Source of the DNA: Methanothrix sp.
GTDB lineage: Archaea; Halobacteriota; Methanosarcinia; Methanotrichales; Methanotrichaceae
Reading direction: 5' to 3'
Length of the DNA stretch: 64,000 nucleotides
NCBI GenBank assembly: GCA_029907715.1
Contig: JARYLI010000006.1
Location: 52,651-116,650 of the forward strand
The notes beneath the pieces are model-generated. The model did not search any database and had not been told where the DNA came from. It worked only from the letters and a program-made list of their open reading frames with translations. The translations under genes were made by a program, and so were the position numbers. The first letter of the stretch is position 1. Every line of letters begins with the position of its first letter. Below, piece after piece: positions 16,204 through 25,008 of the stretch.

Positions 16204-16982
16204 GGCACTCAGTTGAAGCAGTTGCAGTAGCGCTCATCATGAGCATGCAGATCGTCAGCCCCGCAGGATATGGTGATGTGCTCTTTCAGGTCTCCACAAT
16301 ATCTGCGCTCATGGATGGTGTTTTTGAGGGATCGATGTCATTTGGTGATTTGAGGGTGCATGGGGACTTCGGCCTCGGAACATTCGATGCGCTCGATGGC
16401 GAGATGGTGGGGCTTGATGGCCATTTCTATCAGGTTAGGGCAGATGGTTCCGTTCATGAGGTCAGAGATTCCACGCTCACCTCATTTGCAGATGTCACAT
16501 TCTTTGATTCGGATGAGGAGCTGGCTCTCAGCAGCTCAAACATGACTCAGGTGGAGAGATGCCTGGAGGAGGTGCTGCCGACAAGGAACATCTTCTACGC
16601 GATCAGGATCGATGGTAAGTTCGGCCATGTCAGGACCAGAAGCGTGCCTGCTCAATCCAGACCATACCCGAATCTCACGGTTGCTGTCATGAATCAGAGC
16701 ATCTTCGATCTATACAACCAGAGCGGCACAGTCGTCGGATTCTGGACACCCTCGTACGCGAGCGGGCTGAACGTCCCGGGCTACCACCTTCACTTCATAA
16801 ACGATGAGAGAACAGCTGGCGGCCACCTGCTTGATTTTCAGTTGATGGATGGAAACGCTTCAATCGATCACACGGATGGCTTCATGGTGGTCCTGCCGTA
16901 TAATGAGGATTTCTACGCAGCAGGCACTGAGGCAGCGGATACAACAGAGCTGGAGGCTGTTGAGAGCATGAAGCCAGGATGA
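16200..16982 (+). CDS. budA: Alpha-acetolactate decarboxylase, probably exported
   Basis: A 260-residue protein matching acetolactate decarboxylase, which converts 2-acetolactate to acetoin and CO2. The N-terminal half carries LGTFDALDGEMVGLDGHFY, and the zinc site is seen in GYHLHFINDERTAGGHLLDF, giving HxH and a further His. An N-terminal hydrophobic stretch (about residues 6-24) looks like a signal peptide, as in some bacterial secreted forms. The gene stands alone. Why an archaeal methanogen would place this activity outside the membrane is unclear. Confidence 0.9.
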   Translation: MRHSVEAVAVALIMSMQIVSPAGYGDVLFQVSTISALMDGVFEGSMSFGDLRVHGDFGLGTFDALDGEMVGLDGHFYQVRADGSVHEVRDSTLTSFADVTFFDSDEELALSSSNMTQVERCLEEVLPTRNIFYAIRIDGKFGHVRTRSVPAQSRPYPNLTVAVMNQSIFDLYNQSGTVVGFWTPSYASGLNVPGYHLHFINDERTAGGHLLDFQLMDGNASIDHTDGFMVVLPYNEDFYAAGTEAADTTELEAVESMKPG

Positions 16983-17106
16983 AACTCATGCTCTGGGTCT
17001 TAATGAAAATGAGGTCGCGCTCCTGGGAGTACTGAGTTCATGTGGGATGCCGGTTAATAGCACGCGGTCTGACTGGATGCGCATGCTTCCTGCTCAAATC
17101 TTGGAT

Positions 17107-17280
17107 CGCTCCTATCCGTATGATAAACTGTCCGCAGAGAGCAGCCATGCTATGCGCTCGTTTCGACTTATCTTCGAATGCGTCGAAGAGTTTCGACGAA
17201 GTCTAAGGTCTGGCGAATGAATGTGTGCTTCCATCAACCTGCTTGCTTGACCTCTAAGTTGCTGAACACACAAAGAGCAA
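17107..17280 (+). mobile_element. Family B MITE-like element with internal insertion
   Basis: Family B ends CGCTCCTAT and CAAAGAGCAA enclose the usual blocks, but the copy is about 50 bp longer because of a segment around 17157-17205 rich in TTCGAC/GTCGAA inverted motifs. The flanks hold an almost perfect 8-bp duplication: TCTTGGAT at 17099-17106 and TCCTGGAT at 17281-17288. Confidence 0.75.
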
Positions 17281-17422
17281 TCCTGGATTTCCCGCAACCT
17301 CACAGACGGTTACCCTGAAAGCATGATGGTGATCTTTCGTATATGATCGTTGCTGTGTGAAACTGGCGGCGCATCAACTCTTTCATCCTTCTGGCACGCC
17401 ACTGCTCTCGCATGCGGACTTT

Positions 17423-18529
17423 TCATATCATCTCCCAGTATATCAGTGGCGCGAGGGCGATCAGCATCAATCCGGTGATGATTCTGATCGCAACGCGATG
17501 CTCGTGCCTGAAACGCTCGACGCTCTCAGGCTGCATGCCGAGGGCTATGGCTCCGCCCAGCAGCATCACGGGAAGAACCACGCCGAGGTTGTACAGAAAC
17601 AGGTACAAGACCGCTGATGATGCGTAGCCCTTTGTGTAGATTATGCTGATGATCGCCACGTAAACCGCTCCGACACACGGGGCCTTGACCATGGAGAAGA
17701 GCATTCCTAGGAGAAAGTATGCTGCGAGGCTCTGAGCGCCAGCTGCAGCCTGGAAGTATCCCAGTATCCAGTCAGTCCTGAACAGAGAGCGTCCGGTTGA
17801 GTTCAGCCGCCTGGCATCCTCGAGCTGCATCATCCCGAGCAGGATAAGAAGCGCGCTCAGCACCAGCCTGAGCATCGAGGCGGTGTTGCTGTTCTGCATC
17901 ATCCTGAAGAGGCCCATCCCGAATACGAGGTACACAGAGAGTATGCCCAGCGAGAAGAAGATTATCATTAAAAGGAGATCCCTTCTGCGCCCCGCGCTTG
18001 ACAGAACAGTCGTCGCAAGGAACGCGAGTATGGCGAGCAGGCAGGGGTTGAAACCCGCAAGAAGGCCGGCGACAAGGACCGTCAGCGCCGTGGACAGCGT
18101 GATGCTCCCGAAGATCTCCGGTGAGTATGGCGTCTCAGACGAAGCATTTGTATCGATCCTTCCTTCAAGAGCAGATGCTATGAGATCCCGCAGCCTGCTC
18201 TCATTGCCATCGTAATCCCTGTATCCTATGACAGAGCCGTCTATTATTATCGACGGCACATCCTTGACCCTGAACTCCTTTATGATCTTCCTGCCTTCCT
18301 CGCTTGTGTACGTGTACTCCTGGATGTGCACATCCTCGTAACCGGAGAGCACATCCTCCAGCACCCGATGGGCGGCGGCGCATTTTGCACATCCTGGAGC
18401 AGTCAGTATCAGAACATTCTCGCATGCTGCTGGATGCACGCACAGAAAGATGGCAAGAGCTGCAATCGTCATCCTCAGCACACTGCGAGCGGTGTTGCAT
18501 GCTGCAGATCTCTCAGAGCTGGAGGGCAT
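17423..18529 (-). CDS. Thioredoxin-like domain fused to CcdA-type membrane electron carrier
   Basis: A 368-residue fusion protein. Residues 1-36 form a signal or membrane anchor, 38-120 a thioredoxin-fold domain with active site CAKC (in TAPGCAKCAAAH) and the cis-Pro segment VKDVPSIII, and 140-368 six membrane segments of the DsbD/CcdA family with its two redox cysteines in GFNPCLLA and KAPCVGA. It would carry reducing power across the membrane to thiols outside the cell. It ends the operon that starts with arsR and the permease gene; the gap to the permease is 36 bases. Confidence 0.87.
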   Translation of the reverse strand: MPSSSERSAACNTARSVLRMTIAALAIFLCVHPAACENVLILTAPGCAKCAAAHRVLEDVLSGYEDVHIQEYTYTSEEGRKIIKEFRVKDVPSIIIDGSVIGYRDYDGNESRLRDLIASALEGRIDTNASSETPYSPEIFGSITLSTALTVLVAGLLAGFNPCLLAILAFLATTVLSSAGRRRDLLLMIIFFSLGILSVYLVFGMGLFRMMQNSNTASMLRLVLSALLILLGMMQLEDARRLNSTGRSLFRTDWILGYFQAAAGAQSLAAYFLLGMLFSMVKAPCVGAVYVAIISIIYTKGYASSAVLYLFLYNLGVVLPVMLLGGAIALGMQPESVERFRHEHRVAIRIITGLMLIALAPLIYWEMI

Positions 18530-18565
18530 GTTGTTACCTGTTCATTCGCTCCGGTCCTGTGACCC

Positions 18566-19615
18566 TCAGGAGACAAGGGCTCCATAGATCATGCCGATGA
18601 GCGTCGAGATGAGCACGACCAGCGTGACGTACACTCCGGCCTTTCTCGGGCCTATGACCCTTGCGATCACTATCATGTTTGGGAGGCTCAGCGATGGGCC
18701 GGCGAGGAGAAGCGCCAGCGCCGGTCCCGGGGCGGTGACGCCCGAGCTGTAGCCGAAGAGCGTCCCGACGATGGGGACCTCGAGCAGCGTCGGCATGTAG
18801 AGCACAGCGCCTATGATGGAGGCGGTGAGGCATGATATAAAGCTGTTCGATCCCATGATCATCCTTATCAGATCCATGGGCAGGAAGTACCCGATCACAC
18901 CCACCACGAACGTACCTGCGAGAAGCAACGGGAATATCCTCTTCGCAAGCCACCATGTCTCGCCGAGGAACGCGCGCCTCTCCACCGGCGTGTAGTGTCT
19001 CCACATAATGTAGGAAGCCACAAGTATCAGCGCTGAGAGAATCGCGATCTTCGGTGTCATGCTTACTGCGCTTGAAGTCGCCACCAGAAGTATGGCTATG
19101 AGCACTCCTATGAAGAGGAGCGTGGTCCTGCTCACCGAGCCGTCTTTTGAGCCAGGATTCCTGGAGGGTCTCCTCTCCCCTGGAAACACAGACGACATTA
19201 TCAGTCCTATGAGCACGGCCATGGTAACAGCCGCGATGGCTCTTGCTATCCCGATATCCAGACCCAGAACCCTCGCGGTCAGCACTATCGCCATCAGGTT
19301 GATGGCCGGGCCGGAGAACAGGAACGCGGTGGCAGGGCCTATGCCAGCGCCCTTCCGCTCTATTCCTGCGAACATCGGGAGTATGGTACAGCTGCATACT
19401 GCAAGCACAGTGCCGGAAATCGCTGCGACCGGATAGCACAGCCATTTGGGTGCGTCTGCACCGAAGTACCTCAGGATTATGTCCTTCTTCAGGAGCGCGG
19501 ATATCGCTCCGGCTATGAAGAAAGCCGGAATCAGACATGTCAGCACATGCGCCGAGAGGTACTCGAGGAGGCTCTCAAGACCCGCGCTCAGAGCCGCATA
19601 AATGATGTTCTGCAA
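18566..19615 (-). CDS. Permease of the UPF0718/ArsP type
   Basis: A 349-residue membrane protein with about eight predicted membrane segments and the family hallmarks AVCSCTILPMFAGIERKG and FLFSGPAINLMA. Relatives export organoarsenicals or other metalloid compounds, while many have unknown substrates. The start codon directly follows the arsR stop, so the pair is coupled. The cysteine pair CSC in the first half is the likely substrate-contact site by family analogy. Confidence 0.88.
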   Translation of the reverse strand: MQNIIYAALSAGLESLLEYLSAHVLTCLIPAFFIAGAISALLKKDIILRYFGADAPKWLCYPVAAISGTVLAVCSCTILPMFAGIERKGAGIGPATAFLFSGPAINLMAIVLTARVLGLDIGIARAIAAVTMAVLIGLIMSSVFPGERRPSRNPGSKDGSVSRTTLLFIGVLIAILLVATSSAVSMTPKIAILSALILVASYIMWRHYTPVERRAFLGETWWLAKRIFPLLLAGTFVVGVIGYFLPMDLIRMIMGSNSFISCLTASIIGAVLYMPTLLEVPIVGTLFGYSSGVTAPGPALALLLAGPSLSLPNMIVIARVIGPRKAGVYVTLVVLISTLIGMIYGALVS

Positions 19616-19933
19616 TCAATCACCTCTTGTCTCCACGAGACCGGAAAGATGCTCAAGAGCTATCACATCCGCGGTCTCGAGAAGCTCCACGACCTTTCTG
19701 TTCTTTATGCTGTAGATCGTCCTGTTTCCCTCGATCCTGCGATCAAGAAGCCCCGCATTGTACAGAATGCTCAGGTGCTTCGATATTGTGGACTGGGATC
19801 TCTCAAATGCAGGGAGTATCTCGCACACACACCGATCTCCGCCCGAGAGAAGCAGGATGATTTTTATCCTGATCGGATCGGCGAGAGCGCTGAATATGCG
19901 GACCTGCATATCCAGTCTTGGAACAGAGAGCAT
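19616..19933 (-). CDS. arsR: ArsR/SmtB family repressor
   Basis: A 105-residue winged-helix repressor. The DNA-recognition helix segment is QSTISKHLSILYNAGLL, and CVC in GGDRCVCEIL sits where As(III)-sensing ArsR proteins bind metalloid. An inverted repeat lies beside its own promoter, so it probably represses its own operon until a metal or metalloid binds. The TATA box at 19956-19963 puts the transcription start close to ATG 19933, giving a leaderless or nearly leaderless mRNA; ATG 19909 is an alternative start. Confidence 0.9.
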   Translation of the reverse strand: MLSVPRLDMQVRIFSALADPIRIKIILLLSGGDRCVCEILPAFERSQSTISKHLSILYNAGLLDRRIEGNRTIYSIKNRKVVELLETADVIALEHLSGLVETRGD

Positions 19934-19955
19934 GGGTCAGGCTCTGGGCGGGTTG

Positions 19956-19989
19956 TATATAAGTTTATCGAAATATGGCGATATTTGAA
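19956..19989 (-). promoter_or_regulatory. arsR promoter with inverted-repeat operator
   Basis: On the minus strand CTTATATAC is the TATA box. Just upstream, TCGAAATAT-GGCG-ATATTTGAA (19969-19989 on the plus strand) is an inverted repeat of the size ArsR dimers bind, partly covering the TFB recognition region. Autoregulation is inferred from position and family. Confidence 0.55.
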
Positions 19990-20222
19990 TAAGATCTTCT
20001 GGTTACCCAAGCTGGCTGGTGGAACACCCGTTTGTTCATCAGATCAGATGTCCCCACCAATCTACAGTTCACAACTCCTCAGGATGATGGCGTAAGAAAT
20101 CCGATAGGAATCCGCAAGGGTTGCCTCAAGATCATCCGGGGAGAGACGATTCGCACGCGGTGGAACTCCAGGTATATGACCACGCAGATGGAGTTCAGGA
20201 TCTCAGAGCGCCTGCTGCGAAT

Positions 20223-20966
20223 TTACGTTGAGTTCTCCCTTCTTCTCTTCAGCTCCTCCAGGTTCTGCATGTACAGCCTCACAAGGGAGCTGTCGAAGTA
20301 CAGGGGCAGCAGGTACTCGAATAGCTTGTCGGTGAGCATGCCGGCCCTCTCAGCAGCGCTCTCGATCCTGTAGAGATCTTTAAGCGTATCATCATCGATG
20401 TTATTGCCGAACCTCTCCTTGATCCTCGAGTTCGTCTCCTTTATGGTGCTGATCGCCTCTTCAAGGTCCTGAGAGATCTTGTCCATGAATTCATCGAGGT
20501 TCAATTTGTCGGCTTCAAGATCTGAGACGCACTTTGCGATCTCCATCTCCGTTCTTCTCCTCTCCATCAGGGTGTTCCACTCCTGCAGGATTCTGCTCGC
20601 AGTTGATGGGAGGTGACGGAGGTCATCAGAGCTCTTCACGACGTAATCCATGGCACCGGATTTCATTGTCTGCACAGCAAGCTTCTCGGAGCCCACACCT
20701 GTCAGTATTATGAGAGGGAACCCAACATCCTCAGGAGTTCCGGCGCCTCTTGTGAGATCTAGACCTGTGCCGTCCGGCAGCCTGTAGTCGGCAATGACGA
20801 TATCTGGCAGGGAGTCCTGGTTTTCATCAAGAAATCTCATAGCATCTGCGAGGGTCGAGACCCGCGATACGCTCCAGGCCGAGCCGTTCTCCTCAAATAT
20901 CCTCTGGATGAGCACAGCATGAGCATCGTTATCCTCAACCAGAAGAACCCTCCGGAGCTTATCCAT
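20223..20966 (-). CDS. Response regulator with C-terminal helical region
   Basis: A 247-residue protein. Residues 5-125 form a receiver domain with acidic pair EDND, phosphoacceptor Asp in IADYRLPDGTG, conserved Thr in LTGVG and Lys in YVVKSSDD. The remaining 120 residues are charged and helical (coiled-coil-like), with no recognisable DNA-binding or enzymatic domain. Archaeal regulators of this kind act through protein contacts with histidine kinases. No kinase gene is nearby, so it is an orphan. GGTGAG precedes the ATG by 5 bases. Confidence 0.85.
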   Translation of the reverse strand: MDKLRRVLLVEDNDAHAVLIQRIFEENGSAWSVSRVSTLADAMRFLDENQDSLPDIVIADYRLPDGTGLDLTRGAGTPEDVGFPLIILTGVGSEKLAVQTMKSGAMDYVVKSSDDLRHLPSTASRILQEWNTLMERRRTEMEIAKCVSDLEADKLNLDEFMDKISQDLEEAISTIKETNSRIKERFGNNIDDDTLKDLYRIESAAERAGMLTDKLFEYLLPLYFDSSLVRLYMQNLEELKRRRENST

Positions 20967-21050
20967 GGAAACTCACCAAATTTCTGTAACCCCTCTTCTC
21001 TAGCAATGCGTGCCCTTTCATAAAAACTTTTTGTTGAATTAATCGCTCTT

Positions 21051-21174
21051 CGCTCTTATGTATTCAGCAACTTGAGGGACATGCACGCTAGTTGCTGAAT
21101 GCACTCATTCGCTCGCCATTAGCGCATAGCAGGACTGGTGCCTCTGCGGGCAGGTTATCAGATTGATAAGAGCT
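21051..21174 (-). mobile_element. Family B MITE-like element, full-length inverted copy
   Basis: Exactly 124 bp, ends CGCTCTTAT and ATAAGAGCT, and closely similar along its length to the copies at 10341 and 56544 in reverse orientation. The 8-bp flanks do not match, although an extra CGCTCTT lies right before the left end. It sits between the response regulator promoter and the 3' end of the neighbouring gene. Confidence 0.82.
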
Positions 21175-21188
21175 ACCACGAGATGCGC

Positions 21189-21815
21189 TCAGAAGTCGAT
21201 CCCGCTGAATCTGTTTTGGGGATGACTGCCCTCCTGTATCTTGAGCAGCTTCTTGACATCAAACCTGCCCTGGAAGCTTGTGTGATCCCGAACCTTCTTC
21301 TCGAAGATCTTGTGCCATGCGGCATCTGTTGTCCAGGTGCCGTTGAAGCTTGCTGAGACATCCATCGCGATGGAATCGCAGGGGCTTCTCGATCCGAAGA
21401 ACGTCCTCTGTATCCGGTCCATCTCTGTCACCGCGAAGCTCTCCTGGATCTCAGCCCCTATCCCGCCATAGATCGACCTGGATTTTATGACCTTGACTCC
21501 AACGAGCGGGACTGAGCCGAGATATGTCATGTGCGTCGTGTCGGTGAGGTTTGTGGGGGCGGATCTGCCTGAGGGCGCTGTGGCAATCTCGTGTGTGGAG
21601 TCCATCTCGAAATCGCCCTCTCCATACATCACGTTGTAGTACTCCAGCCCGGATCTCCTGTCCACAGCAGATGTGGTGATATCGATGAGCCCAGTGCCTG
21701 CGACCCTGAGAACGTTCGTGTACTCCTCATGGTAGCTGTTTCCGGGAGATCCAAGCGCAGCAGAAGCTATGATCGCGAGAACGAGCAGAACTCTGAGAAA
21801 CACCGCTGCGCTCAT
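21189..21815 (-). CDS. Exported protein of unknown function
   Basis: A 208-residue protein starting with a clear signal peptide (a hydrophobic LRVLLVLAIIASAAL followed by small residues). The rest is soluble, with many Thr/Ser and a motif-like repeat of short beta strands; I recognise no family. I chose ATG 21815 because the signal peptide begins there and GGGAG lies 6 bases upstream. The open frame extends upstream but without protein-like sequence. Paralogues may exist in related methanogens; that cannot be tested here. Confidence 0.7.
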   Translation of the reverse strand: MSAAVFLRVLLVLAIIASAALGSPGNSYHEEYTNVLRVAGTGLIDITTSAVDRRSGLEYYNVMYGEGDFEMDSTHEIATAPSGRSAPTNLTDTTHMTYLGSVPLVGVKVIKSRSIYGGIGAEIQESFAVTEMDRIQRTFFGSRSPCDSIAMDVSASFNGTWTTDAAWHKIFEKKVRDHTSFQGRFDVKKLLKIQEGSHPQNRFSGIDF

Positions 21816-22030
21816 GCTACTCCCACGAAAGACATGAGTATGTCGGATGTTTATGTTTAAATCATCTTTGATCCGAAGGACAGGAGTGGATTGAGTCAAA
21901 CTGCGGCGTGCACCCCGCAGCAAGCTGTGTGGCACTCGATTTTAAGATAACAGCATTCCAGGAGTCACCTGGACCTGGGCCCAAAACCGTTTAAAGCAGT
22001 GCGCGCTACGGTGAATGGAGGCGTTTGGCT

Positions 22031-22603
22031 TTGCTCGAGATACTGAAGAGGTCGCTCTATGATGCGCCTGTGTTCAGGAGAGGGGATTACAACTACTTCA
22101 TCCATCCGATAACAGACGGAGTTCCAGAGACGAGACCTGAGCTGATAAGAGAGGTTGTCTGTCATATAATCAGGATCGCCGATCTTGATGTCGACAAGAT
22201 AGTCACCGTTGAGGCGATGGGGATACCGATTGGCGGAGCGCTCTCACTCGTGACAGACATACCGCTCGTGATAATTCGCAAGAAGATGTACGGTCTGCCC
22301 GGGGAGATAGAGGTCAGCCAGGTCACGGGCTACTCCAAATCGAAGATATATCTCAACGGTATAAAAAAAGGAGATCGTGTGATATTTGTTGATGACGTTG
22401 TGAGCACCGGTGGCACGGCCATCGCGGTTATGAAGGCGCTGGAGGCCGCAGGCGCTGTGATCAGGGATGCTGTTGTTGTGATCGAGAGGGGCGATGGTGC
22501 TGAGCGTGTGAGATCCTCAGGATTTCCTCTTAAAACCATGGTGAGGGTTGATGTTGATGAGAAGCGCGTCTTCAGCGTTGAGGAGGTCTCATTCCGGTCT
22601 TGA
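22031..22603 (+). CDS. hpt: Hypoxanthine/guanine phosphoribosyltransferase, archaeal type
   Basis: A 190-residue type I phosphoribosyltransferase that salvages purine bases with PRPP. The PRPP-binding loop is FVDDVVSTGGTAIAVM near residue 120, and the N-terminal HPITDGVPETRP is typical of the archaeal Hpt group (close to orotate phosphoribosyltransferases in fold). Start choice is between TTG 22025 and TTG 22031; I prefer 22031 since GGAGG (22017-22021) then lies 9 bases away. A TATA-like TTTAAAG is at 21990. The next gene overlaps its end. Confidence 0.87.
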   Translation: MLEILKRSLYDAPVFRRGDYNYFIHPITDGVPETRPELIREVVCHIIRIADLDVDKIVTVEAMGIPIGGALSLVTDIPLVIIRKKMYGLPGEIEVSQVTGYSKSKIYLNGIKKGDRVIFVDDVVSTGGTAIAVMKALEAAGAVIRDAVVVIERGDGAERVRSSGFPLKTMVRVDVDEKRVFSVEEVSFRS

Positions 22604-22836
22604 ACGAAGATATTGCTGTTGAGCTTAGAGCCGAGACCGAGAAGTGGCTCGTGAGGGCTGACGAGAGGCTATCGCGATGCATGGGGGATGACAGATTTCT
22701 GAGCAACATAAAGGCATACATCAGCGACTCGAGGTACTTTCTTGAGAGAGGGGATCTCATACGGGCATTTGAGGCGGTCATCTGGGCCTGGGCCTGGCTC
22801 GAGATCGGCGAGGAGCTGGGAAGAATAAAAGGCTGA
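22600..22836 (+). CDS. DUF357 family protein
   Basis: A 78-residue, all-helical archaeal protein starting at a TTG that overlaps the stop of the phosphoribosyltransferase gene. It shows the DUF357 pattern: an N-terminal helix, the segment YISDSRYFLERGDLIRAFEA, and a final AWAWLEIG. Function is unknown in the literature I know; the tight overlap suggests cotranscription with purine salvage. Confidence 0.85.
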   Translation: MNEDIAVELRAETEKWLVRADERLSRCMGDDRFLSNIKAYISDSRYFLERGDLIRAFEAVIWAWAWLEIGEELGRIKG

Positions 22837-22901
22837 CAGGGCTCTCAGCGTGTGGAGTCAGATCTTAAACATCAGGTCGATTCATGACTAGCTGGGGAGA
22901 G

Positions 22902-24200
22902 CTAATCAGAGCTCTCCTCCGGTCTTTTACCCATGCGCGTCTCGATATTTCTGCCGTAGCCGGGATTCACCTCTACATCCCCATCGAAGACAACGCTCCC
23001 CCTGACCAGGGTCATCACAGGGAAGATCGCCCTCTTCCCCTCATACGGCGTCCAGTCTGCCCTGCTGTGAAGCCTCTGCACATCGATCCTCTCCTGCCTC
23101 TTCGGATCGAAGATCACCAGATCCGCATCCTTTCCGACCGCGATCTCCCCCTTGGATCTCAATCCAAGTATGGATGCAGGCCTTGCTGATAGAGCATCAA
23201 TAGCCCTGTCCAGCGTTATCATGTTGCTCTTCACAGCATACAGCATGAGGGGGAGCATCGTCTCCACGCCCGGGACGCCGGGAGGCGCATGCCATATGTC
23301 ATCCCTCTTCTCCTCGGGGAGATGTGGCGCATGATCTGATGCGATGACATCTATATCCCCCCTTCTGAGACCATCCCAGAGGGCATCGCAGTCCGCTGGA
23401 TTCCGGAGGGGCGGATTAGTCTTCAGAAATGTCCCGAGCCTCCTGTAATCCCTTCTGCTCAGGAAGAGATGGTGTGGTGCGACCTCACAGCTCACCCTGC
23501 TCTCTCCCCTCTTCCTCACGAGATCCAGGCCATCTGCAGTAGAGATGTGACAGATATGGAGCCTGCATCTCGATATGCTCAGAACTCTGTCTATCGCGGA
23601 GACCTCAGCGATCGGCGGCCTGGCCCTGGAATGAACATCGGGATCTCCGATCTCACTCAGCGGCTCGGAGTATCTCCGTATGACCTCTCCATCCTCTGCA
23701 TGCACACTCGCGAGCGCGCCTAGCCGCTCGACCGCCTCTAAAATTCTGGCCAGACGCTCGTCGCTCATCTCATACATGAAGATCTCGCCGATCGCAGATG
23801 CCCCTGCCCTGAGAAGTGACTCTACATCGCCGGGCCCGCCGTTCAGGCAGAAGTCCACGACCGACTTCCGTTTCGCCAGATTCAGCTTCTCTTTGTACGA
23901 CTCAGCGTCCATCACAGGCGGATCCGTGTTGGGCTGATCGACCACGGTCGTCACGCCGCCAGCAGCCGCGGATATCGAGCCGCTCTCCCAGTCCTCCTTG
24001 TGCGTGTACCCCGGCTCCCTGAAGTGGACGTGCATGTCAATGGCCCCCGGTATGATGATCATGCCGCTGGCGTCTATCCGCTCCGCAGCCCTGTTGTACC
24101 CACCTAGTGCTGCGATCCTCCCGTCTTTGATCCATATGTCTGTGCTCATCAGCCTGCCACCGCTGTAAACCCTGCCGTCTTTTACCAGAAGGTCCATCAT
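22902..24200 (-). CDS. pyrC: Dihydroorotase
   Basis: A 432-residue class I dihydroorotase that closes carbamoyl aspartate to dihydroorotate in pyrimidine synthesis. The zinc ligands are in DMHVHFREPG, in HAEDGE, in CHISTADG and in ASDHAPH. ATG 24200 was chosen because GGAG lies 8 bases upstream and the protein then begins at the family's usual point. It is the last gene of a four-gene leftward operon and starts 34 bases after the preceding gene. No other pyr gene is in the window. Confidence 0.93.
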   Translation of the reverse strand: MMDLLVKDGRVYSGGRLMSTDIWIKDGRIAALGGYNRAAERIDASGMIIIPGAIDMHVHFREPGYTHKEDWESGSISAAAGGVTTVVDQPNTDPPVMDAESYKEKLNLAKRKSVVDFCLNGGPGDVESLLRAGASAIGEIFMYEMSDERLARILEAVERLGALASVHAEDGEVIRRYSEPLSEIGDPDVHSRARPPIAEVSAIDRVLSISRCRLHICHISTADGLDLVRKRGESRVSCEVAPHHLFLSRRDYRRLGTFLKTNPPLRNPADCDALWDGLRRGDIDVIASDHAPHLPEEKRDDIWHAPPGVPGVETMLPLMLYAVKSNMITLDRAIDALSARPASILGLRSKGEIAVGKDADLVIFDPKRQERIDVQRLHSRADWTPYEGKRAIFPVMTLVRGSVVFDGDVEVNPGYGRNIETRMGKRPEESSD

Positions 24201-24234
24201 GCAGCATTCTCCGGCAGCGGGGTTCACGTCTGCC

Positions 24235-24717
24235 TCAGAGCTTGTACCCAAACCTTCTCAGAAGGCTCCGCCGCTCCACGACCTTCTCAGGCCCCTCAAC
24301 GCCCTTTGGCGAGCTTCCGTCTATCACCCCGAGTATGCCGCTGCCCTGCTCGGTCGACGCCACCACAACCTCCACCGGATTGGCTGTGGCGCAGAAGATG
24401 CTGCAGACCTCCTGAACGCCCTTGATGGCGTTGAGAACGTTTATCGGGAACGCGCCATGTATCAGGATGACAAATGTGTGCCCGCATCCCAGGGCGAGCG
24501 AGTTTCTCTTTGCTGCCTCCTTCAGAGCATCGTCGTTCCCCTCCAGCCTTACAAGGCAATCGCCGCTCGCCTCTGAGAATGCTATTCCGAACCTTGCGCC
24601 AGGCACGCTCCCAGCGATCGCCTCGTACAGATCCTCAGCTGTCTTTATGAAGTGGCTCTGACCGAGTATGAGGTTTGAGCCATCGGGTACCTCCATTCTC
24701 ACAGTCCTTAGTTCCAT
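24235..24717 (-). CDS. Adenosine-specific kinase-like protein (DUF355)
   Basis: A 160-residue protein of the archaeal family sometimes named adenosine-specific kinase. Conserved segments include ILGQSHFIKTAEDLYEAI, the region FGIAFSEASGDCLVR, and the late VEVVVASTEQGSGILGVIDG. ATG 24717 gives the usual family start (MELRTVRME). The assigned activity rests on structural and limited biochemical work on relatives, so it is tentative. It lies between a small membrane protein gene and pyrC. Confidence 0.85.
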   Translation of the reverse strand: MELRTVRMEVPDGSNLILGQSHFIKTAEDLYEAIAGSVPGARFGIAFSEASGDCLVRLEGNDDALKEAAKRNSLALGCGHTFVILIHGAFPINVLNAIKGVQEVCSIFCATANPVEVVVASTEQGSGILGVIDGSSPKGVEGPEKVVERRSLLRRFGYKL

Positions 24718-24771
24718 TTTGATCACCATTCCATAGATGCCAACCACCGACTTATCGATTGCGGACCTTTA

Positions 24772-25008
24772 CTATCGCTTCTTCCGCAGACCCTTCCCGC
24801 GCCTTTCGGAGCTCCTCGATCTCAATGCAACTGACGTGAAGTAGTACGCGGTCATGAATATCAGCGACGCCACCAGGGCCTCGATCGCGGACTCGACAGC
24901 GCCCAGCCCATGACCGAAGTACGTGTAGAGATCGTAGATGGTGAAGAAGACCGCTCCGATCAGCACGGTCTGGAATGGAAGGGCCATCGCCCTGAACCTA
25001 AGCAGCAT
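24772..25008 (-). CDS. Small two-helix membrane protein
   Basis: A 78-residue protein with two membrane segments (about residues 10-27 and 38-58) and a strongly basic C-terminal tail (RRGKGLRKKR) facing the cytoplasm. Its start overlaps the end of the larger membrane protein gene by about 10 bases; ATG 25020 is an alternative start. No family was recognised. The overlap suggests the two proteins are made together and may interact. Confidence 0.65.
   Translation of the reverse strand: MLLRFRAMALPFQTVLIGAVFFTIYDLYTYFGHGLGAVESAIEALVASLIFMTAYYFTSVALRSRSSERRGKGLRKKR

Noticed and set aside
18534..19538. Long minus-strand frame of 334 residues over the permease gene
   Set aside because: It is a shadow frame with low-complexity Arg/His/Gly content; the overlapping 349-residue permease has clear family motifs and fits the operon.
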